Shown: one piece after another, positions 42,222-51,566 of the stretch
How the letters are laid out: every line of letters starts with the position of its first letter
How positions within the stretch are numbered: position 1 is the stretch's first letter
NCBI RefSeq assembly: GCF_019656655.1
Contig: NZ_BPMV01000001.1
Span: forward strand, 1,178,001 to 1,242,000
Length of the DNA stretch: 64,000 bases
Source of the DNA: Tsukamurella sp. TY48
GTDB taxonomy: Bacteria; Actinomycetota; Actinomycetes; Mycobacteriales; Mycobacteriaceae
Direction of reading: 5' to 3'
Notes under the pieces: model-generated
What the model saw: the letters and a program-made list of their open reading frames with translations, nothing else
Told to the model about the DNA's origin: nothing
Database searches by the model: none
Made by a program: the position numbers and the translations under genes

Positions 42222-42911
42222 TCAGGGCTCAAGTTTGTAGCCGAGCCCCCGGACGGTGACCAGGTGCTTCGGGTTGGCCGGATCGGCCTCGATCTTGCTG
42301 CGCAGGCGCTTGACGTGCACGTCCAGGGTCTTGGTGTCGCCCACGTAGTCGGCGCCCCAGACCCGGTCGATGAGCTGCCCGCGGGTGAGCACGCGCCCGC
42401 TGTTGCGCAGCAGGTACTCGAGCAGGTCGAACTCCTTGAGCGGCAGGGTCACGGCGTCTCCCCCGACGGTGACCACGTGCCGCTCGACGTCCATCCGCAC
42501 GGGGCCGCCCTCGAGCACCCCGTCGTCCAGACCGTCCGCGCCCGCGGTGTCGGCGCCGCGCCGCAGCACCGCGCGGATGCGGGCGATCAGCTCGCGCGCC
42601 GAGTAGGGCTTGGTGACGTAGTCGTCGGCGCCCAGTTCCAGGCCGACCACCTTGTCGATCTCGCTGTCGCGGGCGGTCACCATGATGACCGGCACCGACG
42701 AGCGGGCGCGCAGTTGTTTGCAGACATCGGTGCCGCTCATGCCGGGGAGCATGAGGTCGAGCAGCACGATATCGGCGCCGGCGGAGTCGAAATGACGGAG
42801 CGCTTCGGCACCGTCCGTGACGACGGTGGTCTCGAATCCCTCCTTGCGGAGCAGGAACGCCAGAGGGTCGGCCAGCGACTCCTCGTCTTCGACAATCAGT
42901 ACGTGTGTCAC
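42222..42911 (-). CDS. regX3: Response regulator RegX3
   Basis: OmpR/PhoB-type regulator of 229 residues. Receiver domain: phospho-acceptor Asp in [10 protein letters not shown] (about residue 52), acidic pair EDEE near residue 8 and Lys in DYVTKPYSA (about 102). C-terminal winged HTH (about 130-225) with [19 protein letters not shown]. With SenX3 it answers phosphate limitation in Mycobacteriales. It overlaps senX3 by 4 bp. Confidence 0.93.
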   Translation of the reverse strand: MTHVLIVEDEESLADPLAFLLRKEGFETTVVTDGAEALRHFDSAGADIVLLDLMLPGMSGTDVCKQLRARSSVPVIMVTARDSEIDKVVGLELGADDYVTKPYSARELIARIRAVLRRGADTAGADGLDDGVLEGGPVRMDVERHVVTVGGDAVTLPLKEFDLLEYLLRNSGRVLTRGQLIDRVWGADYVGDTKTLDVHVKRLRSKIEADPANPKHLVTVRGLGYKLEP

Positions 42912-44095
42912 CGCAGTACTTCCTCGCTGTGGTCTTCCTGCTCCGAGCTCTCCGGGCCGGACTCCGTCAACGCCGGCAACACCAGCGTGAACGTCGATCC
43001 CATTCCCGGTTTGCTCCAGAGCTTAATGGTGCCGCCGTGGTTGGCAGCGACGTGCTTGACGATGGCGAGTCCGAGTCCGGTACCGCCCGTCATCCGGGAG
43101 CGCGCCTTGTCGACGCGGAAGAAGCGCTCGAAGACGCGCTCCTGGTCTTCGGGGGCGATGCCGATCCCGCGATCGGTCACCGCGATCTCCACCGAGGCGG
43201 CGCCGTCGATCACGCGGCCGCGGCGGCTGATCGAGACCTGCGTGCCCTGCGGCGAGTACGCGATGGCATTGGAGATCAGGTTCGCGAGCGCGGTGAGCAG
43301 CAGGGTGTCGTCGCCGCGGATCTCAAGGCCGGAGGGCTCGTCGACGATGAGCGTGATGTTGTTCGCCTCGGCGGCCACCTGGGCGCGCGCCACGGCCTCG
43401 CCGACCACGTCGTCGACCTCGACGGTGCCGAGGTCGGGCAGCTTCTCGGCGCCCTGCAGGCGGGAGAGCGCGATCAGCTCGTTGACCATGTTGCCCATCC
43501 GGGTGGATTCGGCGAGCACGCGGGAGCCGAAGTGCCGCACGGCTTCCGGATCGTCGTCGGATTCGAGGAGCGCCTCGGCGAGCAGGCCGATCGCGCCCAC
43601 GGGGGTCTTGAGTTCGTGCGAGACGTTGGCCACGAAGTCGCGGCGCGTGGCCTCCATGCGCTTGTTCTCGGTGTCGTCGTCGGCGTAGACCACGGCGTAG
43701 CGCTCGTCGGGCTCGCTGCCGGTGATCAGCTCCACCCGGCAGCGGACGGCGATGCCGGCCCGGTCGGCGCGCCGGGTCACCGTGAGCTCGACGGTGCCGG
43801 GCGCCCCGGTGTCGAGAACCCGGCAGGCGGTGTCCCAGACGCGGTCGTCGAGGAGTTGGTCGCGGACCAATGAGAATTCGGCGGCGCGGTGGTTGAACAG
43901 GATCACGTCGCGGAAGCGATCGACCACGACGAGGCCGGTGGGCGACTCCTGGAGCACCTCGCGTTGGAGCTCGGCCACCGTCATCCGGCTCGGGGATGCG
44001 GCCGGCGGCGCGGTCACCCGCTCACGGACCCGATGCGCCAGCCACCCGATCAGGGCGCCCGCCAGGGCGGACACCGCACAGAGGGCCAAAGTCAC
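42908..44095 (-). CDS. senX3: Sensor histidine kinase SenX3
   Basis: 395 residues from the GTG at 44095. One clear N-terminal membrane segment ([19 protein letters not shown]) and little outside domain. A PAS-like domain follows (about 55-150), then HisKA with the phospho-His in [14 protein letters not shown] (about 165), then the ATPase boxes [27 protein letters not shown] and [12 protein letters not shown]. The lack of an external sensor is normal for SenX3. A -10 box TACACT lies 6 nt upstream, giving a leaderless start. Confidence 0.93.
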   Translation of the reverse strand: MTLALCAVSALAGALIGWLAHRVRERVTAPPAASPSRMTVAELQREVLQESPTGLVVVDRFRDVILFNHRAAEFSLVRDQLLDDRVWDTACRVLDTGAPGTVELTVTRRADRAGIAVRCRVELITGSEPDERYAVVYADDDTENKRMEATRRDFVANVSHELKTPVGAIGLLAEALLESDDDPEAVRHFGSRVLAESTRMGNMVNELIALSRLQGAEKLPDLGTVEVDDVVGEAVARAQVAAEANNITLIVDEPSGLEIRGDDTLLLTALANLISNAIAYSPQGTQVSISRRGRVIDGAASVEIAVTDRGIGIAPEDQERVFERFFRVDKARSRMTGGTGLGLAIVKHVAANHGGTIKLWSKPGMGSTFTLVLPALTESGPESSEQEDHSEEVLR

Positions 44096-44101
44096 GCGAA
44101 T

Positions 44102-44107
44102 AGTGTA
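44102..44107 (-). promoter_or_regulatory. -10 box TACACT, leaderless promoter of senX3-regX3
   Basis: On the minus strand TACACT is followed by 6 nt and the GTG at 44095. Confidence 0.5.
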
Positions 44108-44157
44108 CCCAGGTTCGCCGCCTTTGCATTTCGCGAGAACGGCGAGTGAACCGGGGG

Positions 44158-44454
44158 TTACCGGTCGGCGGCCACCTCGACAACGGTGGCGTACTCGGGG
44201 TGCTTCTCCACGTAGCTCGCGACGTACGAGCACACCGCGCGGGCGCGCTTGTCGGAGTCGCGGACGTCGTCGAGAGCAGCCTTGGTGAGGAGTGCCGCAT
44301 AGCCGTTTCCGCCGTACGCCTCATCGACCACGGTGTGGGTCAGCAGGCGCACGTCCACCTCGTCGAGGTAGTCGAGGTAGCCCGCCTGCTCGCCGTCGAC
44401 GGTGAGCACGTAGCGCTCCTCCTGGGGGGAGTGGGTCACAGTCACGTCAGCCAT
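44158..44454 (-). CDS. Small GNAT-like N-acetyltransferase
   Basis: 98 residues, single short GNAT_2-type domain. The cofactor loop is [19 protein letters not shown], and the C-terminal [18 protein letters not shown] is the signature of the YjdJ-like group of tiny acetyltransferases. The substrate is unknown. The ATG is preceded by a TAGCGT box at 6 nt. Stands between senX3 and gpmA. Confidence 0.8.
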   Translation of the reverse strand: MADVTVTHSPQEERYVLTVDGEQAGYLDYLDEVDVRLLTHTVVDEAYGGNGYAALLTKAALDDVRDSDKRARAVCSYVASYVEKHPEYATVVEVAADR

Positions 44455-44460
44455 GTATCA

Positions 44461-44466
44461 ACGCTA
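44461..44466 (-). promoter_or_regulatory. -10 box TAGCGT, leaderless promoter of the small acetyltransferase
   Basis: On the minus strand TAGCGT is followed by 6 nt and the ATG at 44454. Confidence 0.5.
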
Positions 44467-44500
44467 GCGCCTCGGCGGCGGTGATGGCTGTGTAAATACT

Positions 44501-44533
44501 GAGGGGCGGTACCGAAATTCGGTACCGCCCCTC
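44501..44533. terminator. gpmA terminator
   Basis: GAGGGGCGGTACCGAA and TTCGGTACCGCCCCTC are perfect reverse complements around one A. The hairpin starts 15 bp past the gpmA stop and is followed by AGTATTTACA on the minus strand. Confidence 0.75.
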
Positions 44534-44548
44534 GGTGGTCCGCTGGTG

Positions 44549-45295
44549 TTACTTGCCGCCCTGGTTCGCCACGGCGGCGGCGCCGGCTGCGGCGGCCTCG
44601 GGGTCGAGGTAGGTGCCGCCCGGGTTGGCGACGGTGCCGTCGGCGTTGAACTCGTAGGCCAGCGGGATGCCGGTGGGGATGTTCAGGCCGGCGATATCGG
44701 CGTCGGAGATGCCGTCGAGGTACTTGACCAGCGCGCGCAGCGAGTTGCCGTGGGCGGCCACGAGTACCGTCTTCCCCTCGGCCACCTGCGGCTCGATCAC
44801 GGCCTGGTAGTAGGGGATGAAGCGGTTCACCACGTCGAGCAGGCACTCGGTGAGCGGCACGCTGGGCAGCTTGGCGTAGCGCGCGTCGTCGGTCTGGCTG
44901 TACTCGTTGTTGGGGTCGATCGCGGGCGGCGGGGTGTCGTAGCTGCGGCGCCACAGCATGAACTGCTCGTCGCCGAACTGCTCCTTGGTCTGCGCCTTGT
45001 TCAGGCCCTGCAGCTTGCCGTAGTGGCGCTCGTTGAGGCGCCAGTCGCGGACCACGGGGATCCAGTGCCGGTCGGCGGCGTCCAGCGCGAGGTTCGCGGT
45101 GGTGATGGCGCGGCGCAGCAGCGAGGTGTAGACGATGTCCGGGAGCAGGCCCTTCGCCTTGAGCAGCTCGCCGCCGCGGGCGGCCTCGCCGCGACCCTTC
45201 TCCGTCAGCGCCACATCGACCCAGCCGGTGAACTGGTTGGACGCGTTCCACTCGCTCTCGCCGTGACGGAGCAGGATCAAGGTGCCGTAGGTCAT
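44549..45295 (-). CDS. gpmA: 2,3-bisphosphoglycerate-dependent phosphoglycerate mutase
   Basis: Interconverts 3- and 2-phosphoglycerate in glycolysis and gluconeogenesis. 248 residues. Phospho-histidine motif [20 protein letters not shown] (His at about 11), then [16 protein letters not shown] and the second His in [17 protein letters not shown]. The ATG at 45295 fits the family start and has a TAAGCT box 7 nt upstream; an earlier in-frame ATG at 45349 would add 18 residues. Confidence 0.95.
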   Translation of the reverse strand: MTYGTLILLRHGESEWNASNQFTGWVDVALTEKGRGEAARGGELLKAKGLLPDIVYTSLLRRAITTANLALDAADRHWIPVVRDWRLNERHYGKLQGLNKAQTKEQFGDEQFMLWRRSYDTPPPAIDPNNEYSQTDDARYAKLPSVPLTECLLDVVNRFIPYYQAVIEPQVAEGKTVLVAAHGNSLRALVKYLDGISDADIAGLNIPTGIPLAYEFNADGTVANPGGTYLDPEAAAAGAAAVANQGGK

Positions 45296-45302
45296 GGCGG
45301 TC

Positions 45303-45308
45303 AGCTTA
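45303..45308 (-). promoter_or_regulatory. -10 box TAAGCT, leaderless promoter of gpmA
   Basis: On the minus strand TAAGCT is followed by 7 nt and the ATG at 45295. It overlaps the end of the TetR gene. Confidence 0.5.
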
Positions 45309-45920
45309 GTGGGGACGGTGTCGGCCGGCCGGGTCGACGGTGCGATCACCGCACGCGGCGAGCAGATGCCGGTGCACCGGCCCGCGGAGGTCGGCGCGGC
45401 TGTCCGGGGTTCCCGCCGCGGGTCCGCCGATCGATCGGGTGCCGTACAGCCGGTCGAACAGCAGTCCCTCCAGCAGGCTGATCAGGTCGCGGGCGGCGAC
45501 GCCGGGCTGCGGTGCGCCGAGTTCGGCGAGCAGTCCGGTGGCGAGCGGCGTCGAGAACAGGCACGTGGCGAGCGGCTCGGCGAGCCCCTCCGCGACGGCG
45601 TCCGGCGCGAGCGCGTAGCGGGCGAGGGCGTCGCGTCGACGTTCGGCGAGCAGCTGGTCGAGCTGGGCGGCCATCACGTCGGCGGCGGTCTCGAGGTCGA
45701 CGGTGCTCGGCACGGCCCGGTCGAAGGCGGTACGGGAGCGGGTCGCCAGGTGCTCGATGGAGGCTCTCAGCAGGTCGGAGCGGGTCCGGTAGTAGTACGA
45801 CGTGGACCCCTTGGGCAGGTCGAGCCCGCGGTCGACCGCGCCGTGCGTGGCCGCTCGATTGCCGCCGTCCGCCGCGAGGTCGAGCACCGCCTCGCAGATC
45901 GCCGTCCGCCGTTCGTCCAT
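45306..45920 (-). CDS. TetR-family regulator next to a methyltransferase
   Basis: 204 residues from the ATG at 45920; an in-frame start at 45941 adds 7. Tet[19 protein letters not shown]...[20 protein letters not shown], then an all-helical ligand domain with Arg/Asp-rich surface. It is divergent from the methyltransferase over 74 bp that hold a CTCTATA/TATAGAG dyad, which it probably binds. Confidence 0.85.
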   Translation of the reverse strand: MDERRTAICEAVLDLAADGGNRAATHGAVDRGLDLPKGSTSYYYRTRSDLLRASIEHLATRSRTAFDRAVPSTVDLETAADVMAAQLDQLLAERRRDALARYALAPDAVAEGLAEPLATCLFSTPLATGLLAELGAPQPGVAARDLISLLEGLLFDRLYGTRSIGGPAAGTPDSRADLRGPVHRHLLAACGDRTVDPAGRHRPH

Positions 45921-45949
45921 GCCCACCCCTTCCGCCGCCACTGCACTTC

Positions 45950-45983
45950 CTCTATAACTATAGAGACTCTACGTTCATAGAGG
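45950..45983. promoter_or_regulatory. Operator region between TetR and methyltransferase genes
   Basis: CTCTATA-AC-TATAGAG is a perfect 16-bp dyad (45950-45965), and a further half-site CATAGAGG follows (45976-45983). The methyltransferase ribosome site GATTGGAG begins right after. Confidence 0.65.
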
Positions 45984-45994
45984 ATTGGAGTGCC

Positions 45995-46855
45995 ATGACC
46001 GACATCGAAGTGCGCGCCGTCGACGACACGGCCCGCTGGGTGGCCCATCAGCGTGCGGTGGAATCCGCCCGGCCGGACGCGCTGTTCCACGATCACCTCG
46101 CGGCGGGGCTCGCGGGCCGTCGCGGTCGCGAGATCGCGGAGCGGGCCGCCGCGGCACCGGCCGCCGCGGGCGGCGACGGCTGGTACCTCGTGGCGCGCAC
46201 GGTGCTGCTCGATCGCGCGGTCCTCGCCGCGGTCGCCGAGGGATTCGAGGCGGTGGTCAATCTGGGCGCGGGGCTCGACGCCCGCCCGTACCGGCTCGAC
46301 CTGCCCGCCGATCTGGAGTGGATCGAGGTCGATCTGCCCGCGCTGATCGCCGAGAAGGAGGCGGCGCTCCGGGACGAGGTGCCGCGCTGCCGGTTGCGGC
46401 GCGTGCTGCTCGACCTGGCGGACGGCGGTCTCAGATCCGTGCTCGACGAGGTCGGGCCGGCCCGCACGCTGGTCCTCGCGGAGGGGCTGATCATGTACCT
46501 CTCCCCCGCCGAGGCGGACGCGCTGACGGCGGACCTGCTGGCAGCCGGAGTCGATCGCTGGTCCTTCGACCTCAGCACCGCGGGCGTGGGATCACTGATG
46601 GCCGAGCGCAATCGGGGCCTCCTCAGGTCCGCCCCGTGGCGCTTCCTGCCCGCGGACGGGGTGGCGCATTTCGAGGAGCGCGGGTGGGCGGCAGAGCGGA
46701 TCGAACCGATCTTCCCCGCCGCCGTGGCCCTCGGCCGGTTCGAAACGCCGCAGGCGCACCGTCTGGCCGCGGGACCGCAGCCCGATCCCCGGGACCCCGG
46801 CGATGCCCCCTTCAGCGCCGTGGTGACCCTGTGTCCTGCGGAGCTCGGGAGTTAG
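45995..46855 (+). CDS. SAM-dependent O-methyltransferase (LCMT/Tcmp family)
   Basis: 286 residues. Family marks: AVVNLGAGLDARPYRLDLP (SAM loop, near residue 83), WIEVDLPALIAEKEA and LVLAEGLIMYLSPAEADAL. Such proteins methylate carboxyl or hydroxyl groups of small molecules and polyketide-type products in Mycobacteriales. The target is unknown. It is controlled most likely by the divergent TetR protein. The end lies 15 bp from the convergent CaiB gene. Confidence 0.85.
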   Translation: MTDIEVRAVDDTARWVAHQRAVESARPDALFHDHLAAGLAGRRGREIAERAAAAPAAAGGDGWYLVARTVLLDRAVLAAVAEGFEAVVNLGAGLDARPYRLDLPADLEWIEVDLPALIAEKEAALRDEVPRCRLRRVLLDLADGGLRSVLDEVGPARTLVLAEGLIMYLSPAEADALTADLLAAGVDRWSFDLSTAGVGSLMAERNRGLLRSAPWRFLPADGVAHFEERGWAAERIEPIFPAAVALGRFETPQAHRLAAGPQPDPRDPGDAPFSAVVTLCPAELGS

Positions 46856-46870
46856 CACGCGCGCTGTCAC

Positions 46871-48346
46871 TCAGTACGGCGGGAGCCACGCGGGGTCGGA
46901 GGCGCCGAGCGGCACCAGCGTGGGGTTCGACGGGATCGCCCAGCGGCCCGGCGTCGCCGAGTACGCGACCCCGGGGGCCAGACGGTGCTGCTTGCCGTAG
47001 CCGCTCACGAAGTCGTAGGCCTCCGGGGCGATCGGCTGGTGGTCGGGGTGCGCGATCGTCTCGTCCACGTACGCCTGGTCGAACAGGCCCAGTTCCGAGT
47101 ACCACATGGAGAACCGCGACAGCGAGGTACGCACGTGGTAGCTGCCGCCCTGCTCCGCCCTCAGCTTCAGGGCGGCGAGCACACCGAGGGAGGTGAGGTA
47201 CCCGGCGAGGTAGTCGTTGAGGATGATCGTCGGCGGGAGTTTGGGTGCGCCGTCGCCGCCCTCGTAGGTGGCGTATCCGGTGCAGCAGTTGGCGTCCATG
47301 TCGAAGCCGCCACGGTCGGACCACGGCCCGTCCCAGCCGAATCCGCGTACGGAGGCGTACACGATCCCCGGCCGCAGGTCGGCGACCGCTTCGGCCGACA
47401 GTCCGAAGTCGCTGATCTTGCGTCCGCGGTAGTTCTCGATCACCACATCGGCGCCGGAGATGAGGTCGCGGGCCTGGTCGACGTACGACTGCTGTTGCAG
47501 GTCGCTGTAGGTGGAGCGGAATCCGAGGTGGGTGTCGAGCAGGATCAGGTCGATCTCGGGATCGGGGCGGGCCAGATCCAACACCTGCGCGCCCTGCTCC
47601 GCGAGGGTGCGCGCAGCGACGGGGCCGGCGATCACGTGCGTCATGGTGGCCACCGTGAAGCCGGACAGCGGGCGCGCGGGATCGGCGAGCGGCGGGAGTT
47701 CGGGCTCGCTGTCGCCGATCTTGATGATCTCGATCATCGGCGTCTGTGCGAGGTAGGCGCCCTGCGGGTGGGCGAGCCATTCCTCGCGCGACCGGATCAT
47801 GGTGCCCACCATGCCGCGCTCCGCGGCGGCGTCCTCCAGCTCCTGCGCGTTCCAGGTCGCAATCGCCTTCGCGACCGATTCCTGGTCGATTCCGGTCTGC
47901 AGCAACCCGACCCAGTCGCGGTACATGTGCGGATAGACGGCGGTGGGCAGGTACCACCGGTCGTCCTTGGTGGGGTAGATCCCGAAGCCGAGGGCCTTGC
48001 CGATGGTGGCGACGGGCGAGTAGTAGGGGTATCCGCCGGCCGTGGTTGTGAAGTTGTACATCGGATTGATATGGGAGACTGCCTGTCTCAGGTCCACGGA
48101 GAGGTCCTGGGCCGGACCTCCCCGCATCCGGTACAGGATCTGGGTGGCCACGGCGGGCGCCATCATGCCCATCGCCATGATCGCGCCCAGTCGGTGGCGG
48201 CTGGGCAGGATCGGGTCGGCCCCAGTGAAATTCACCTCCCCGCCGGTATCGCGTGCGTCGAGCCCCACGCCGGCGAGCAGGGCGGCGAAGTCGGTGCGGA
48301 CGTCGGGGGCGGCGGTCAGGTTCGGGGTCACTCGTTCGTTGGGCAT
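46871..48346 (-). CDS. CaiB/BaiF CoA-transferase family protein
   Basis: Class III CoA-transferase-like protein of 491 residues from the ATG at 48346. The fold is shown by SGFTVATMTHVIAGPVAARTLAEQGAQVLDL..., ADVVIENYRGRKISDFGLS and RPGIVYASVRGFGWDGPW. It is longer than the usual 400, with a fused N-terminal half that itself resembles a partial CaiB domain (LSVDLRQAVSHIN). No clear catalytic Asp was assigned. Substrate unknown, possibly a carnitine, bile-acid or dicarboxylate CoA ester. Confidence 0.82.
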   Translation of the reverse strand: MPNERVTPNLTAAPDVRTDFAALLAGVGLDARDTGGEVNFTGADPILPSRHRLGAIMAMGMMAPAVATQILYRMRGGPAQDLSVDLRQAVSHINPMYNFTTTAGGYPYYSPVATIGKALGFGIYPTKDDRWYLPTAVYPHMYRDWVGLLQTGIDQESVAKAIATWNAQELEDAAAERGMVGTMIRSREEWLAHPQGAYLAQTPMIEIIKIGDSEPELPPLADPARPLSGFTVATMTHVIAGPVAARTLAEQGAQVLDLARPDPEIDLILLDTHLGFRSTYSDLQQQSYVDQARDLISGADVVIENYRGRKISDFGLSAEAVADLRPGIVYASVRGFGWDGPWSDRGGFDMDANCCTGYATYEGGDGAPKLPPTIILNDYLAGYLTSLGVLAALKLRAEQGGSYHVRTSLSRFSMWYSELGLFDQAYVDETIAHPDHQPIAPEAYDFVSGYGKQHRLAPGVAYSATPGRWAIPSNPTLVPLGASDPAWLPPY

Positions 48347-48484
48347 GTCCCCAGCAGACTCCAGGCGGGGCGCCCGTCGTCGGCACTCGCGGGCACCTGA
48401 ACCCAACCTGCGACAAACGCGATCGTTAACCGCGTAAAGTGAATGGCGGCCGAATTCATCATGGCCAGTTCACCATTCCGCGTA

Positions 48485-48551
48485 CACGGCCCCGCCGTTG
48501 CGGGCTACAACCGACTACGAACGTTGCCAGCGTCCCGCCCGCGGGGCCGTG
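48485..48551. repeat. 11-bp inverted repeat with 45-bp loop after an F420 gene
   Basis: CACGGCCCCGC (48485-48495) and GCGGGGCCGTG (48541-48551) are exact reverse complements. They stand directly beyond the oxidoreductase stop at 48556 on the minus strand. It resembles in size the inverted repeats at 24599 and 42102. The rest of 48347-48555 holds a weaker dyad GAATGG...CCATTC and no gene. Confidence 0.65.
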
Positions 48552-48555
48552 CGAT

Positions 48556-49332
48556 CTACTGCGTGTCGCGCCAGCGCAGCAGGGCCTCGATCACGGTGTA
48601 ATCGAAATCGGGGGCGGCGAGCTCAGCGGTGAACTCGGTGGCGCCCTCGGCCACGAGCAGATCGGCGAAGGCGATGGCCTCGTCCGCGCTGGAGCCGCGC
48701 GGGATGGCCACGTTGTGCGCGATGGACTTCGGATCGCGGCCGATGGCCCCGCAGGCGTCCGCGAGCACCCGGGACTTGTGCCGGTAGGTCTCCAGGTCCA
48801 CGAAGTAGTGCCACACCGAGGCGTACTCGGCCACCAGGGGCAGCGTCTTCTTCTCCCCACCGCCGCCGATCAGGATCGGGATGTCGCGGGTGGGCGCGGG
48901 GTTGAGCTCGGCCCAGCGGGCCTTGATCCGCGGCAAGGCAGTCGCCAGGTCGTCGAGTCGGGAACCGGCGGTGCCGAATTCGTAGCCGTACTCGTCGTAG
49001 TCGCGCTGGAACCAGCCCGAGCCGATGCCCAGGATCAGGCGGCCCTTCGAGATGTGGTCCACGGTGCGCGCCATATCGGCGAGCAGGTCGGGGTTGCGGT
49101 AGCTGTTGCAGGTGACCAGCGCGCCGATCTCCACGCGCGAGGTCTGCTCGGCCCATGCGGCGAGCATGGTCCAGCATTCGAGGTGCGTGCCGTCGGGATC
49201 GCCGGACAGTGGGAAGAAGTGGTCCCAGTTGTAGACCACGTCCACGCCGAGCTCCTCGAGCTTGGCGACGGCGTCGCGGAGCTGCTGGTATTCGGTGAAG
49301 TGCTGGGGCTGAAGTTGGACTCCGATGCGCAT
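48556..49332 (-). CDS. LLM-class F420-dependent oxidoreductase
   Basis: TIM-barrel luciferase-like protein of 258 residues. N-terminal MRIGVQLQPQHFTEYQQL, then EIGALVTCNSYRNPDLLADMA, VDHISKGRLILGIGSGWFQRDYDEYGYEF and PILIGGGGEKKTLPLVAEYA match the F420-dependent group of mycobacteria. It transfers hydride from reduced F420 to an unknown substrate. A TAGCGT box lies 7 nt before the ATG. The previous gene upstream is the MFS transporter, 14 bp away, also minus strand. Confidence 0.88.
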   Translation of the reverse strand: MRIGVQLQPQHFTEYQQLRDAVAKLEELGVDVVYNWDHFFPLSGDPDGTHLECWTMLAAWAEQTSRVEIGALVTCNSYRNPDLLADMARTVDHISKGRLILGIGSGWFQRDYDEYGYEFGTAGSRLDDLATALPRIKARWAELNPAPTRDIPILIGGGGEKKTLPLVAEYASVWHYFVDLETYRHKSRVLADACGAIGRDPKSIAHNVAIPRGSSADEAIAFADLLVAEGATEFTAELAAPDFDYTVIEALLRWRDTQ

Positions 49333-49339
49333 GGTTTCG

Positions 49340-49345
49340 ACGCTA
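49340..49345 (-). promoter_or_regulatory. -10 box TAGCGT, leaderless promoter of the F420 gene
   Basis: On the minus strand TAGCGT is followed by 7 nt and the ATG at 49332. It sits in the 3' end of the MFS gene's intergenic gap and lets the F420 gene be expressed independently. Confidence 0.5.
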
Positions 49346-49346
49346 C

Positions 49347-50573
49347 TCAGTCCCGCGCCGGTTCGCCGGTCGAACCGGGCAGCACGGCCGCCGCGAGGGC
49401 CCCGGCCAGCACCAGCGCGGCCCCCACGGCGATCACGATGCCGGTCCACCCGGCGGCACTGAAGGCGATGCCGGCGGCGGCGCCGAGCACCGACGAGCCC
49501 GCGTAGTAGCAGAACAGGTAGCCCGACGAGGCCTCCGCGCGGTGTTCGGTGGCGAGCGCGCCCACCCAGCCGCTGGCCACGCTGTGCGCGGCGAAGAACC
49601 CGGCGGTCAGCACCACCGCGCCGAGCAGCACCGTCGGGACGGTGTCGGGGAGCGTGATCAACAGACCGATCCCCATGGCGGCGATCGCGGCCAGCAGTAC
49701 CCGCCGCCGGCCGATCCGGTCGGCGAGCCGTCCGGCCGCGCCGGACGACCAGGTTCCGGCGAGGTAGATGAGGAAGACCAGGCCCACCACGCCCGCGGAG
49801 AATCCGAACGGTGCGGCCAGCAGCCGGAAGCCCAGGAAGTTGTACACGCTGACGAAGCCGCCCATCAGCAGGAAGGCCAGCACGAACAGCACGGCGAGCG
49901 CGGGCCGCCGCACGTGCCCGGCCATGCCGCGCACCGTCGTCGAGACCGAAATCGGTGCGGGCGTGTGGAACCGGGATGCGGGGAGCGAGCGGATCATCAC
50001 CACGGTGAGCACCGCGGCGAGCACCGCGAAGACCTCCATGGCGCCGCGCCAGGGCAGCACGTCGAGGCCGACTGCGGTGACGACGCGGCCCAGCAGCCCG
50101 CCGATCGTGGTGCCCGCCACGTAGCGGCCCATGGCGCCACCGAGATCGCGGCCGTCCACCTCCTCCGCGAGGTAGGCCATCGCCACCGCGGGCACTCCGG
50201 CCAGGGCGACTCCCTGCAGGGCGCGCAGCCCGAGCAGCACCGGCAGCGAGGGCGAGAGCGGAATCGCCAGCCCCAGAAGCACGGCGAGTACGGCGGAGGC
50301 CGTCATCACCCGGGTGCGGCCGAACCGTTCGGAGAGCGCGCTCACCGGGATGATGGTGAGCGCGAGCAGCCCGGTGGTCACCGAGACGGCGAGGGCGGAG
50401 GTCGCGGGCGCGGAGCCGAAGACGCGCGTCAGCTCGGGCAACACGGCCTGGGTCGAGTACATCGATCCGAAGGTGGTGAGCCCGGCCACGAACAGCGCCA
50501 GGGTGGTGCGACGGTACGCGGGCGTCCCGGCGCGCAGCGGTGCGGCGGTGGCGGGGTCGACGGTGGCGGTCAC
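49347..50573 (-). CDS. MFS transporter (12 TM)
   Basis: 408 residues from the GTG at 50573. Twelve hydrophobic segments, with the MFS loop-2 motif in SALSERFGRTRVMT near residue 82 and a second SGAAGRLADRIGRRRVLL in the second half. It resembles Bcr/CflA or arabinose-type efflux proteins. The substrate is unknown. It is divergent from the LysR gene at 50646 across 72 bp, so the LysR protein is the likely regulator. The start was moved from the far upstream ATG at 51257, which lies inside the LysR gene. Confidence 0.85.
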   Translation of the reverse strand: MTATVDPATAAPLRAGTPAYRRTTLALFVAGLTTFGSMYSTQAVLPELTRVFGSAPATSALAVSVTTGLLALTIIPVSALSERFGRTRVMTASAVLAVLLGLAIPLSPSLPVLLGLRALQGVALAGVPAVAMAYLAEEVDGRDLGGAMGRYVAGTTIGGLLGRVVTAVGLDVLPWRGAMEVFAVLAAVLTVVMIRSLPASRFHTPAPISVSTTVRGMAGHVRRPALAVLFVLAFLLMGGFVSVYNFLGFRLLAAPFGFSAGVVGLVFLIYLAGTWSSGAAGRLADRIGRRRVLLAAIAAMGIGLLITLPDTVPTVLLGAVVLTAGFFAAHSVASGWVGALATEHRAEASSGYLFCYYAGSSVLGAAAGIAFSAAGWTGIVIAVGAALVLAGALAAAVLPGSTGEPARD

Positions 50574-50645
50574 GGGCCCGACATTGCCCCCCGGCCCGTC
50601 GATGTGTGAAATGCATGTCTTTGACGACTCTGATAGACAAGACGC

Positions 50646-51566
50646 ATGGTTGCAGGTGAGCGATCCGCGGCGAACACCGCGGACGACCTGGTGAGGTTCA
50701 TCACCCTGGCCGAGACGGCGCACATGACCGACGCCGCCGCCCTGCTGCGGATCACCCAACCGACCCTGTCGAGGACCCTCGCGCGGCTCGAAGCCGATCT
50801 CGGCACCCCGCTGTTCGACCGGCGGCACGGCCGCCTCGTGCTCAATGCCAGCGGCGAGATCTACCTCGATCACGCGCGGCGCGCGCACGCCGAACTGGAG
50901 GCGGCGCGGGCGCAGATCGCCGACCTGCGCAGCCCGTCGCAGGGCACCATCCGGCTGGCCTTCCTGCATTCCTTCGGCGTCGCGATGGTCCCGCAGCTGG
51001 TCTCCGGCTTCCGGGCGCGCGAGCCGCGGGTCACCTTCGAGCTCTCCCAGTTCGCCGCGGGCACCATCACCGATCTGGTGCTGGCCGACGAGGCCGATCT
51101 CGCGATCGTCTCGCCGCGCCCCACCACGGGCGCCGTCGCGTGGAGCCTGCTCACGGTCCAGCGGCTGGCGCTCGCGGTACCCGCCGACCATCCGTTGGCG
51201 GGGCGCAGTTCGGTGCACCTGTCCGAAGCGTCCGACGCCGATTTCATCACCATGCACCCGGAGTTCGGTATGCGCCGCATCCTCGAAGAGCGCTGCGCCG
51301 CTGCCGGATTCCGTCCGCGGATCACCTTCGAATCGTCGGAGTCGTTCACCGTCGCCGGACTGGTGGCGGCGGGGCTCGGGGTGGCGCTGCTGCCGATGGA
51401 CCGCAACCCCCTGCTGCCTGCGGGGCTGTCGCTGGTGCCGATGTCGGGGCCGGCGCCCACCCGCGAGGTGGGCATCATCTGGCGGCCGGACGTGGCGCTC
51501 TCGCGGGCCGTGCGGTCCTTCCGCGATTACGCGATCGCCCAGTCCGACGAGGCGATCAGTTCCTAG
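50646..51566 (+). CDS. LysR-family transcription regulator
   Basis: 306 residues, full length. HTH (about 15-75): LVRFITLAETAHMTDAAALL then RITQPTLSRTLARLEADLGTPLFDR. The effector domain of two Rossmann-like halves follows (GTIRLAFLHSFGVAMVPQLVSGF). It is divergent from an MFS gene. The end overlaps the convergent methyltransferase gene by 11 bp. LysR-type regulators commonly activate the divergent neighbour in the presence of a small inducer. Confidence 0.9.
   Translation: MVAGERSAANTADDLVRFITLAETAHMTDAAALLRITQPTLSRTLARLEADLGTPLFDRRHGRLVLNASGEIYLDHARRAHAELEAARAQIADLRSPSQGTIRLAFLHSFGVAMVPQLVSGFRAREPRVTFELSQFAAGTITDLVLADEADLAIVSPRPTTGAVAWSLLTVQRLALAVPADHPLAGRSSVHLSEASDADFITMHPEFGMRRILEERCAAAGFRPRITFESSESFTVAGLVAAGLGVALLPMDRNPLLPAGLSLVPMSGPAPTREVGIIWRPDVALSRAVRSFRDYAIAQSDEAISS

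Noticed and set aside
48439-48478. Dyad GAATGG...CCATTC as a terminator
   Set aside because: Arms are short with mismatched interior and there is no T-tract.
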